Assembly: GCA_945862035.1 (NCBI GenBank)
Contig: CAMAXB010000079.1
Location: 1 to 10,823 of the forward strand
Direction of reading: 5' to 3'
DNA length: 10,823 bases
From: Opitutus sp. GAS368
GTDB taxonomy: Bacteria; Verrucomicrobiota; Verrucomicrobiia; Opitutales; Opitutaceae
In this document: piece by piece, positions 1-5,667 of the stretch
Numbering within the stretch: position 1 is the first letter of the stretch
Layout: each line of letters opens with the position of its first letter
The notes under the pieces: generated by a model
What the model was told of the DNA's origin: nothing
Seen by the model: only the letters and a program-made list of their open reading frames with translations
The model's database searches: none
Translations under genes and position numbers: made by a program

Positions 1-55
1 TGCCGCGCGCGACCTGCAGTCCCGCGTCACAAAATTCCAATCCGATGAGGCTCAT
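1..55 (-). CDS. Partial gene, possibly Hsp70/actin-fold ATPase (N-terminus only)
   Basis: An ATG at 55-53 on the minus strand opens a frame that runs off the left edge, giving 18 residues: MSLIGLEFCDAGLQVARG. It lies 17 nt after the stop of the ExbB-like gene, so the two are probably one operon. The segment IGLEFCDAGLQVA resembles the first phosphate-binding strand of Hsp70/actin-type ATPases (pattern IGIDLGTTNSxVA), which usually sits at the extreme N-terminus as it does here. With only 18 residues visible this is a weak family guess. No strong ribosome binding site precedes the ATG. It could equally be an unrelated hypothetical protein. Confidence 0.5.
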   Translation of the reverse strand, partial: MSLIGLEFCDAGLQVARG

Positions 56-72
56 GGGAAGGGGCGCGGGGT

Positions 73-924
73 TCAGACCACGGCGCTCGGATCTTCCTGC
101 GTGGGCACCTTCATGACGTCGATCAGTTTCTCGCGGCAGTAAGTCTGGAGCGTGATGATCAGGTTCTCCTGCCGGAGCTGGAGCATGTGCATGAAGTACA
201 TCTGGACCATGCTGAGCACGAGGGCGACGAGGGTGGAATTGAAGGCGAGGCCCAGCGAACTGGTGACACCGCTGAGATCTCCCTTGATGGCCTGGTCGGC
301 CTGGCCGAGGGCATCGCCGATGCCGCGCACCGTGCCGATAAACCCGACCGCCGGAATGGCCCAGGCGATATAGCGGGTGAGCGACAGGTCGGAATCGAGG
401 GTGTCGGCGGCGAGCTCGGCGCGGTCCTTGATCGCCCCGGCAGCGTCCTGAACGGAACCGGTGGAGTGAAAACGATGGAGGGCGGCGAGGACAAAGTCCG
501 GCAGAAGGCGACCCTGCCAGGCGGGGTTCCGTTCGACCGCCGCCCTCAAGTCCTTGTAGCGATCGAGGGCATCGTCGGGAATGATGCGCTCGCCTTGGTT
601 GATGCGGATGAAATCGTGCCGCAGGAGCTTCTGTTCCTGACCGGCAATCCGCAGCTTGTAGAAAAGGATCAAACAGGCCCAGACGAAGAGGATGCACTCG
701 GCCTGCTGCTCGCGATCCTTCATGATGATGTAGATCGACCGGGGCGCCACATAGGCCTCGCCGGTCGCCTGCGCGGCCATCAACTTGCCGGTCAGGAGCT
801 GCTCGTTGGCACGGGGCGTGATGACCAAGGCGTAGAGCGTCATCACCGAGACGATGGCGATGACCAAACTCAGGTTGGGGACGAGAAAAGTCGGGGACAA
901 AATTCCCTTGTTTCTTGGAAGCAT
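73..924 (-). CDS. MotA/TolQ/ExbB-type proton channel family protein
   Basis: A 283-residue inner-membrane protein with four predicted membrane helices at about residues 12-36, 76-93, 185-206 and 224-249. The third helix carries AIPAVGFIGTVRGIGDAL, matching the family pattern (IGLLGTVxGI) of the pore-lining helix. The fourth, LGLAFNSTLVALVLSMVQMY, fits the last helix of the family. The loop between helices 2 and 3 (about 90 residues, with RINQGERIIPDDALDRY) should be cytoplasmic. Family members form pentameric channels that use the proton or sodium gradient to drive a partner (ExbD, TolR or MotB). No such partner is visible; the next gene downstream begins at 55 and does not look like ExbD. 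Four helices make it closer in topology to MotA than to three-helix ExbB, but it lacks other MotA hallmarks I could name. The start ATG at 924 has no obvious Shine-Dalgarno site. Confidence 0.88.
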   Translation of the reverse strand: MLPRNKGILSPTFLVPNLSLVIAIVSVMTLYALVITPRANEQLLTGKLMAAQATGEAYVAPRSIYIIMKDREQQAECILFVWACLILFYKLRIAGQEQKLLRHDFIRINQGERIIPDDALDRYKDLRAAVERNPAWQGRLLPDFVLAALHRFHSTGSVQDAAGAIKDRAELAADTLDSDLSLTRYIAWAIPAVGFIGTVRGIGDALGQADQAIKGDLSGVTSSLGLAFNSTLVALVLSMVQMYFMHMLQLRQENLIITLQTYCREKLIDVMKVPTQEDPSAVV

Positions 925-974
925 GGGTCTAGGTTTTCGCGCTGTCGACGGAACGTACAGACGCCACCCTGCCC

Positions 975-992
975 TGATCCGGATCAGCTGAT
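975..992. promoter_or_regulatory. Overlapping palindromes in divergent intergenic region
   Basis: The 185-nt space between the divergent ExbB-like gene and the first lipoprotein (925-1109) holds two overlapping perfect palindromes: TGATCCGGATCA (975-986) and ATCAGCTGAT (983-992). A divergent promoter region is a natural place for an operator, but no regulator is encoded nearby and short palindromes occur by chance. A poor sigma70-like pair (TTGAGA at 1037 and TAGGAT at 1064, with a spacer of 21) was also seen and is not convincing. Otherwise the spacer shows nothing recognisable. Confidence 0.25.
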
Positions 993-1109
993 TGAGACCT
1001 CGCAGGCGGGGGCATCCACGAAAGCAACATAAGCGTTTGAGAATTCAGCGAACACCTCTACGGTAGGATAAGTTCGAGTGAGCGCAATAAGCCTTTAGCC
1101 ATTTCCCCC

Positions 1110-1778
1110 ATGGTCGTCCTGCACCGCCCGTCGCTTTGCACCGTACATCTGCTCGCCTGCCTCTGCGCGGCCTCGGCGGTATTCACCTCGGGCTGCGCCA
1201 GCGGCGTGGCGCCCTCGAGGACCACCACGGGCGCGGGTGTGGGCGCCTTGGGTGGCGGCGCCGTGGGCGCTGCCGTCGGCAATAACAGTAGCATCGGCAC
1301 CACGACCGGCATTCTTGGCGGGGCCGCCGCCGGTGCCATTGTTGGTGGCATCGTCGGGCTCACGCAGGAAATCAAGGAGCGCAAGGAGCAGGACCGGCTC
1401 GCTCAGGAGCGCGCGTATCAGCAGGAACTTTCTCGCAAGCGCGCCGAAGAGGCCAAGCTCAAGGCTGCGATGGATGAGGAACTGGCCGCCGCGCAGGGTT
1501 TCCGCATCTCCGACATGGAGTTGACCGAGGCCCAAGGCCGGGTTGAAAACGCTTCGGAGCGTCTCAAGCGCCTGCAGGACGAACGCGCGGCCGCCATCGC
1601 CAAGAAGAAGGCATTGGACGAGGCCAATGAGCGCCTGTTGACGACGGAAGCGGAGATCGCGCGCCTTGAAGAGGAATTGGCCCGCCTCAAGAGCGACACT
1701 CCCCTCGTCGGCTCAACGCCGACTGTTGGGCCGGTCACGAGTGAGACGCTTCCGCTCGCGGATGCCCCGCGCTCCTGA
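1110..1778 (+). CDS. Glycine-zipper, coiled-coil lipoprotein
   Basis: A 222-residue probable lipoprotein. A signal peptide (residues 1-28) ends in TSGC with Cys29 as the lipidation site; the -3 residue is Thr rather than the usual Leu. Residues 40-84 are a glycine zipper, with GAGVGALGGGAVGAAVG and GILGGAAAGAIVGGIVG as two Gly-every-fourth-residue hairpin helices, as in glycine-zipper/YMGG-type outer-membrane lipoproteins. Residues 86 to about 195 are highly charged and heptad-like (EIKERKEQDRL, LEEELARLK) and should form a long coiled coil. The tail is Pro/Ser/Thr-rich. The architecture suggests a membrane-anchored periplasmic tether, but the specific role is unknown. It is followed after 53 nt by a second lipoprotein in the same direction, probably co-transcribed. 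The start has no Shine-Dalgarno site, but the signal peptide supports this ATG. Confidence 0.82.
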   Translation: MVVLHRPSLCTVHLLACLCAASAVFTSGCASGVAPSRTTTGAGVGALGGGAVGAAVGNNSSIGTTTGILGGAAAGAIVGGIVGLTQEIKERKEQDRLAQERAYQQELSRKRAEEAKLKAAMDEELAAAQGFRISDMELTEAQGRVENASERLKRLQDERAAAIAKKKALDEANERLLTTEAEIARLEEELARLKSDTPLVGSTPTVGPVTSETLPLADAPRS

Positions 1779-1831
1779 CAGGCCTTGCCCGGCACCCTTT
1801 CAGTTCCACTCACCCTCCTACCTGCCGGACT

Positions 1832-2563
1832 ATGATCTCCCCGCGATCCCGCCACCGGTTACCGCTGCTCCCGAGCCTCACGCTCGTTGCGTCTCTTTTT
1901 CTGGGCGGCTGCGCGACGACCTATGAGGTCGAGGTCGACTCGATCAGCCAGCCGCAGCCCAAGGAGGTCACGTCCTATCGCATCGTGACGAAGAACCCCA
2001 CGGCGGATGAAGCTAGCCTTCGCCACAAGGAGGCCGCCGCGTATGTGAAGACCGCGCTCTCCGGCAAGGGCCTCTACGAGGCACCCGAGGGCCAACCCGC
2101 CGACATGGTGGTTGAAGTCGACTATGGCGTGGAACCGCCCCGCGTGGTCATGGAGCGAACCAGCACCCCCATTTATGCCCAGGTTGGCGGCGGCATGCGC
2201 TACGAGCAGGTCGTGGTCGGCACCGACAGCCGCGGCAATCCGATCGTGCGCACCGTCGCGGTCTACGAGCCACCGCGGACCGAGGTCATCGGCTACCAGG
2301 ATGTGGTGACCCCGGTCGCGATGTACGAAAAATATCTCCGCATTTCCGCCCGCGAAAACAAGCAGATGGAGGAGGGTCGTCCGCCGCCGGAGATCTGGAG
2401 CGTGAACGTCAGCAGCGAGGACAAGAGTGACGACCTCCGCAAGTATCTCCCGATTCTGGCTTCCGCCTCGGTCGACTACATCGGCAAAGACTCGGGCGAG
2501 AAGCAGACGGTGAGATTGAAAGAAACGGACTCTGCCGTCGGCTTTATTAAAAAGGGCATGTGA
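1832..2563 (+). CDS. DUF4136-like lipoprotein
   Basis: A 243-residue predicted lipoprotein. Basic residues RSRHR are followed by a hydrophobic stretch and the lipobox LGGC, with Cys27 as the mature N-terminus. The early mature part resembles the DUF4136 layout: YRIVTKNP, then EAAAYVKTALSGKGLYEA, then PADMVVEVDYGVEPPR, i.e. strand, helix, 'kG(Y/L)' and 'pD..V.y'. After an insert around residues 110-155 (RTSTPIYAQVGGG, DSRGNPIVRTVAVYEPP) the final third has YEKYLRISARENK and PPEIWSVNVSSED, corresponding to the family's 'l.i.l.D....lWrg' part. DUF4136 proteins are periplasm-facing lipoproteins of unknown function. Its neighbour upstream is also a lipoprotein. The DUF assignment is from pattern memory; the lipoprotein call is firm. 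Confidence 0.8.
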   Translation: MISPRSRHRLPLLPSLTLVASLFLGGCATTYEVEVDSISQPQPKEVTSYRIVTKNPTADEASLRHKEAAAYVKTALSGKGLYEAPEGQPADMVVEVDYGVEPPRVVMERTSTPIYAQVGGGMRYEQVVVGTDSRGNPIVRTVAVYEPPRTEVIGYQDVVTPVAMYEKYLRISARENKQMEEGRPPPEIWSVNVSSEDKSDDLRKYLPILASASVDYIGKDSGEKQTVRLKETDSAVGFIKKGM

Positions 2564-2564
2564 C

Positions 2565-2578
2565 CGCGCTTTGGCGCG
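2565..2578 (+). terminator. Short GC hairpin just after lipoprotein stop
   Basis: CGCGC (2565-2569) pairs with GCGCG (2574-2578) around a 4-nt loop TTTG, beginning 2 nt after the TGA of the DUF4136-like gene. There is no T-run afterwards, so it is not a classical intrinsic terminator. It may act as a 3'-end stabilising hairpin or be incidental. Confidence 0.3.
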
Positions 2579-2582
2579 ATTG

Positions 2583-2723
2583 ATTGCGGATTTCGGAGTG
2601 CGGAGTGCGGATTGATTCCGATGAGCCTGTCAAAAGGCGCTGTGGAATGTCGTCATGTTCGCGGCGACCTTTGGCCGTCGCCCTGGTCTGTCATTCCGCA
2701 ATCCGAACTCCGCAATCCGCAAT
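2583..2723. repeat. Imperfect 31-bp inverted repeats (GCGGATT family)
   Basis: The spacer between the convergent lipoprotein and transporter genes is bounded by two 31-bp arms, 2583-2613 and 2693-2723, that are inverted copies matching at 27 of 31 positions. Each arm is built from short units such as GCGGATT, GCGGAGT and TCGGATT. The right arm ends 2 nt before the transporter's stop codon. The right arm shares 22 identical bases (2695-2716, reverse orientation) with the repeat at 5012-5033. Such degenerate tandem-unit repeats are, to my knowledge, common between genes in Verrucomicrobiota and Planctomycetota. There is no transposase and no clear target-site duplication. Confidence 0.75.
2663..2682. 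terminator. Hairpin between convergent genes
   Basis: GGCGAC (2663-2668) and GTCGCC (2677-2682) form a perfect 6-bp stem with an 8-nt loop. It lies inside the larger inverted repeat between two convergent genes, where a bidirectional terminator would be expected. No T-run follows on either strand, so the role is uncertain. Confidence 0.3.
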
Positions 2724-2725
2724 TC

Positions 2726-4015
2726 CTAGGCCCGCGGACCACCCTCCCCATGCTCGCGGCGGCGGCTGAGCCAGGCACCGTTGACGGCCCACGCCAAGGC
2801 GAAGAGCGCGCCCATGAGCGCGGGTGAGCCGCCGGCAGCGCGGATTGCGTTGGAGATCTGGGCTCCGAGGGCATCGGCCCCACGGTAGACCGTGACGTCG
2901 ATGAAATTCTTGGCCTTGTACTTGGTCTCATGATCGACGCGGCTGAAGAGCATCTCGCGGCCGGGGCGGACGAAGGCGTATTCGCCCCAGCGGCGGATCA
3001 CAAATACCACGGCGAGCACGGAGAAGGTATGGAAACTCGCCAGCAGCAACATGCCTCCCACCATGACCAGTGGTACCACGGTCAGCAGCGCGCCCACGCC
3101 GAAGCGGGAGGCGATGCGGCCCGTGAGGAGGACCTGCGAAAGGATGGTCAGGCTCTGCACCACATAGTCGATGCGACTGAAGACCTGGGTGCGTTCCGCG
3201 GTGCTCGAGAACGTCGCCCGCACGAGTTCGAGCTGCTCAAAGTAGAGGAACGTGTTGACCGAGGCGAGCAGCGTGACGAAGAGCGCGATGCCGAGCAAAT
3301 AGGGCGATTTCAGGACGAGCGTGAACCCGGCAAAGGGATGGCCTCCCATCGGGTGATCCTCAACGGGCAGAGCGGCGGCCGCCCAGGTCCGCCGGGCCCA
3401 GAGATTCAGCAAGACCCGCTGCAGAACAATGGCCAGGCTGAACAGGCCGGCGCCGACGAAGAGGATACCGGAGTTGCCGATTCGGCCCACGAGCACGTCG
3501 GTCATAACCGGACCCACGAGGGCGCCGGCCGTGCCGCCTGCCGCGATCACGCCGAACAGGCGCTTGACCTGCCCCGCGTCGAAAAGCTCCAGCAGGAAGC
3601 TCCAGAGCACCGAAACGACGAACAGGTTGATCACGCTGATCATGACATAGAACAACTGGCCCACGACGACGTTGGACTCGTCTCGCAAGAGGGCGACGCC
3701 GCAGGCGACCAGAGCCATCGCCACGAAGCCATAGACCCACGGAAGAAACACGCGGCGTTGTAGCCGAGCGCACACGGCCCCGTAGGCCGGCACGATCAGG
3801 ATCGAGACAATCCACGTGGCAATAAAGAGGTCGCTGACACGATCGGACCCGAGCAGCGTCCCGACCGTCTCGCGGACCGGACGGACCGCAAAGTAGCCAC
3901 CGAGGAGGCAGAAATAGAGGAAGAAGGCGGCCACCACGGCCGGACCCTCGCCCGGCTCGATCTTGGCGAGCCGACTGAGTCGGGACCGGACAGAGGTTGG
4001 GGGTGAGGGATTCAA
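2726..4015 (-). CDS. Npt1/Npt2 (TlcC-like) MFS-type transporter
   Basis: A multi-pass inner-membrane protein of about 429 residues from the TTG at 4015, with roughly ten to twelve hydrophobic segments. The N-terminal part reads KIEPGEGP followed by the first helix and GGYFAVRPVRETVG (residues about 38-52). Near the C-terminus are RRWGEYAFVRPGREMLF (341-357) and KYKAKNFIDVTVYRGADALG (365-384). These blocks are hallmarks of the nucleotide-transporter-like MFS branch related to ATP/ADP translocases (RPxRDxxG; RPxREMLF...YKAKNFIDT.VYRGGDA). In free-living bacteria the substrate of these homologues is unknown. The frame is open to an ATG at 4222, but the extra 69 residues translate an interspersed repeat and a hairpin and look non-coding, so I prefer 4015; GTG at 4045 is an alternative. 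It is divergent from the phosphopantetheinyl transferase gene, and its stop abuts a repeat arm. Confidence 0.85.
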   Translation of the reverse strand: MNPSPPTSVRSRLSRLAKIEPGEGPAVVAAFFLYFCLLGGYFAVRPVRETVGTLLGSDRVSDLFIATWIVSILIVPAYGAVCARLQRRVFLPWVYGFVAMALVACGVALLRDESNVVVGQLFYVMISVINLFVVSVLWSFLLELFDAGQVKRLFGVIAAGGTAGALVGPVMTDVLVGRIGNSGILFVGAGLFSLAIVLQRVLLNLWARRTWAAAALPVEDHPMGGHPFAGFTLVLKSPYLLGIALFVTLLASVNTFLYFEQLELVRATFSSTAERTQVFSRIDYVVQSLTILSQVLLTGRIASRFGVGALLTVVPLVMVGGMLLLASFHTFSVLAVVFVIRRWGEYAFVRPGREMLFSRVDHETKYKAKNFIDVTVYRGADALGAQISNAIRAAGGSPALMGALFALAWAVNGAWLSRRREHGEGGPRA

Positions 4016-4042
4016 GGACGGCAGGACGCAGCGGTGGGTGGG

Positions 4043-4070
4043 CACGGCCCTGCCATGGGCGCGGGCCGTG
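4043..4070. other. Strong inverted repeat in divergent spacer
   Basis: CACGGCCC (4043-4050) and GGGCCGTG (4063-4070) are perfect 8-bp complements around a 12-nt loop that can itself pair GCC with GGC. It sits in the 233-nt region between the transporter and phosphopantetheinyl transferase genes. It covers the candidate GTG start at 4045, which argues against translation starting there. Possible roles are an operator, a 5'-UTR hairpin of the transporter mRNA, or none. Confidence 0.4.
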
Positions 4071-4161
4071 GAGTCAGACGCAAGGCAGTGCCAGGCGGTT
4101 ACAGCGTTCCCGCGCGGTCCCCCGGGGTTGTCCGCCAAGTCCGGTTCGCTCGGCGGATCCG

Positions 4162-4188
4162 CGATCTCAAATTTCAGATCTGAGATCG
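4162..4188. repeat. AAATTTCAGATCTGAGATC-type interspersed repeat
   Basis: CGATCTCA (4162-4169) and TGAGATCG (4181-4188) are inverted copies, and the interior contains the 10-bp palindrome TCAGATCTGA (4174-4183). The sequence is AT-rich against a GC-rich background. When read through it encodes peptides such as ISDLKFEI, a frequent false N-terminal extension in verrucomicrobial and planctomycete annotation (recollection, not a search). It lies between divergent genes. Confidence 0.6.
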
Positions 4189-4248
4189 GAAACCGTCCGG
4201 GTTTCCTGGTTTGCCTGATCACCGGCGTTGCTGGCAGCGTCAGCGGTC

Positions 4249-4998
4249 ATGTCTGGTGAGTTTGAAACCCTGTGGCCGTCCTCCGCGGTCCCGCCTGTGC
4301 TGGCGTCGTCCGAGGTGCACGTGTGGCGCGTCCAGGTGCCGGCGATCGGCACTGAACCGACCGTTTGGTCCGGGTTGCTGACGCCGGAGGAGCGGGCGCG
4401 TGTGGAGCGCAAGCGCATGCCGGCCGACCGGCAGCGTGAGTTGACGAGCCGCGCGGTGCAGCGCCAGTTGCTGGGGGGCTATCTCGGGGTGCGACCTGAG
4501 GCCGTGGCGTTTGCTACGGAGCAGCGGGGCAAGCCGGTGCTGGCGGGCGCCGCGCCCGGCGATCGGCTGGAATTCAATCTCTCGCACTCGGGAGACTGGT
4601 CGCTGCTCGCCTTCGTCTGGAACCACCCGGTCGGCGCCGACATCGAGCGCTGGCGCGAGCTGGAGCGCGACGACCTGGTGCGTCAGTACTTCGCGTCCGC
4701 CGAGCAGAGCGAGTGGGCCGGCATTCCGCTAGAGGGGCGCCGGGCGGCGTTCTTTGCCGGCTGGACCCGCAAGGAGGCCTATCTCAAGGCGCTCGGGGTC
4801 GGTCTGATGAAGCCGCTTGATAGTTTCGCCGTACGGATGGCCCCTGATGCGCCGGCTGCACTCCTGTCCTGTCTGGACGATCCCGCCGCGGTGTCGCGTT
4901 GGCGGATTGATGCCTTCACGCCGGCCGAGAACTACTCGGCCGCCGTCGCAGTGTCCTCCGAGGTCACCACGATCCGCTGCTTCACCCTAGCCTTCTGA
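4249..4998 (+). CDS. 4'-phosphopantetheinyl transferase, Sfp type
   Basis: A 249-residue enzyme that transfers the 4'-phosphopantetheine arm of coenzyme A onto a conserved serine of acyl- or peptidyl-carrier proteins, activating fatty acid, polyketide or non-ribosomal peptide assembly. Family motifs appear in order: RGKPVL (residues 93-98), FNLSHSGDW (109-117), GADIER (129-134, with the Mg-binding Asp131 and Glu133) and WTRKEAYLKALGVGL (172-186, with Lys175-Glu176 and Lys180). The length matches two-lobed Sfp/Gsp enzymes rather than the short AcpS type. An in-frame TTG at 4228 would add 7 residues; ATG 4249 is preferred. No carrier-protein, NRPS or PKS gene is present in the window, so the target is unknown. 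It is transcribed divergently from the transporter. Confidence 0.92.
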   Translation: MSGEFETLWPSSAVPPVLASSEVHVWRVQVPAIGTEPTVWSGLLTPEERARVERKRMPADRQRELTSRAVQRQLLGGYLGVRPEAVAFATEQRGKPVLAGAAPGDRLEFNLSHSGDWSLLAFVWNHPVGADIERWRELERDDLVRQYFASAEQSEWAGIPLEGRRAAFFAGWTRKEAYLKALGVGLMKPLDSFAVRMAPDAPAALLSCLDDPAAVSRWRIDAFTPAENYSAAVAVSSEVTTIRCFTLAF

Positions 4999-5011
4999 CG
5001 AGGCATTGGAG

Positions 5012-5040
5012 ATTGCGGAGTTCGGATTGCGGATTGCGGA
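5012..5040. repeat. GCGGATT-family repeat, single arm
   Basis: A run of short units (TGCGGAGT, TCGGATT, GCGGATT, GCGGA) starts 14 nt after the phosphopantetheinyl transferase stop. Bases 5012-5033 are identical to the reverse complement of 2695-2716, so this is a further copy of the repeat that flanks the transporter. It lies between an intact gene and the broken oxygenase frame that opens at 5073, and might mark the endpoint of a deletion. Confidence 0.7.
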
Positions 5041-5072
5041 AGGTGGAAGGTCCGGCCCGCGGCGAGGAGTGA

Positions 5073-5528
5073 TCTTATGGGCTGCTGAACGTTGCTGGCG
5101 AATTCGTCGTCCGCCTCTGGAGCGGCGGCGGCCAGTTCGCCCGAGCGGCGCACGATGACGCCGCCCAGTTGACGGCCAAAAAGAAGGCCGGTTTTGAATT
5201 TCAGGAAGTGGCCGTCAATCCGCTATCTGCCGCGAACATTTACCTCCAAAACGGGGCCGCCGGTGGCAATCTGATCTACTGGAATATCGGACCCGATGTC
5301 GCGATCAGCAAGGCGCTCGGCGTCGAGGAAACCGGTTATCCCTCCCAGGCGGAGTGGCTCGACGGCTTTGGCCGCATCGATCTGCCCATCCACGCGGGCG
5401 ACATCTACTTCGTTAACGGCAAGCTCATCCACGCCGTGCAGGCGCAGTCAGTGGAGGGGGAGTTCCGCTCGACCATTTCCTTCCTGATGGGTGTGAAGGA
5501 TGCCAAGACCGCGATATACTGGACGTAA
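5073..5528 (+). pseudogene. 5'-truncated 2-oxoglutarate/Fe(II) oxygenase
   Basis: The frame is open from just after a TGA at 5070-5072 to the TAA at 5526-5528, about 151 codons. It reads like the C-terminal part of a 2OG-Fe(II) dioxygenase: GEFVVRLWSGGGQFARAAHDD, then NIYLQNGAAGGNLIYWN, then HAGDIYFVNGKLIHAV and FRSTISFLMG. The inferred iron ligands are the HxD in AHDDA (His codon 5151-5153, Asp 5157-5159) and the distal His (5430-5432); Arg at 5466-5468 would bind 2-oxoglutarate. No ATG, GTG or TTG precedes the HxD motif in this frame. The only candidate start, TTG at 5169, falls after it and would give a 119-residue protein without two iron ligands. The sequence before 5073 is a repeat, not coding. 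I infer a gene that lost its 5' half. A non-canonical start or a sequencing error is possible. Confidence 0.68.
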
Positions 5529-5533
5529 AGTGA

Positions 5534-5552
5534 AGCCGGCATCCGCCCGGCT
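5534..5552 (+). terminator. Hairpin after oxygenase remnant
   Basis: AGCCGG (5534-5539) and CCGGCT (5547-5552) form a perfect 6-bp stem with a 7-nt loop, starting 5 nt after the TAA of the oxygenase frame in a convergent spacer (5529-5667). There is no T-run. The rest of the spacer has a weaker CGCGCG-AAAAA-CGCGTG stem-loop near 5620-5636 and nothing else recognisable. Confidence 0.35.
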
Positions 5553-5667
5553 CAGGTTCGGTCGTCTCCGCCTGTTCCCGAAGACGAAGAAAGCCCTCGC
5601 CGAAAAACGTGGCCGTCCCGCGCGCGAAAAACGCGTGCGACGAGGGGTTGGTCGTCCGTCCCTCCGC

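Noticed and set aside
187..1032. Long plus-strand open frame opposite the ExbB-like gene
   Set aside because: It is antisense to a gene with clear membrane helices and family motif; its translation is charged, low-complexity and lacks any domain, as expected from GC-rich codon mirroring.
1037..1069. Sigma70-like promoter TTGAGA / TAGGAT before the first lipoprotein
   Set aside because: The spacer is 21 nt and the alternative hexamer at 16 nt (TACGGT) matches only three positions.
2583..2723. CRISPR-like array or insertion sequence
   Set aside because: No regularly spaced direct repeats with unique spacers and no transposase; the units are short degenerate 7-8 bp repeats in two inverted arms.
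2930..3763. 277-codon plus-strand open frame opposite the transporter
   Set aside because: Rich in His, Asp, Glu and Gln from reversing hydrophobic codons; no motif, and the minus frame has conserved transporter blocks.
5169..5528. Intact 119-residue protein starting at TTG 5169
   Set aside because: Homology-like sequence, including the HxD iron ligands, continues in frame upstream of 5169, so this start would be inside the domain.
5620..5636. CGCGCG-AAAAA-CGCGTG hairpin as terminator
   Set aside because: Short stem with a G-T wobble, no T-run on either strand, and within generally GC-alternating sequence.
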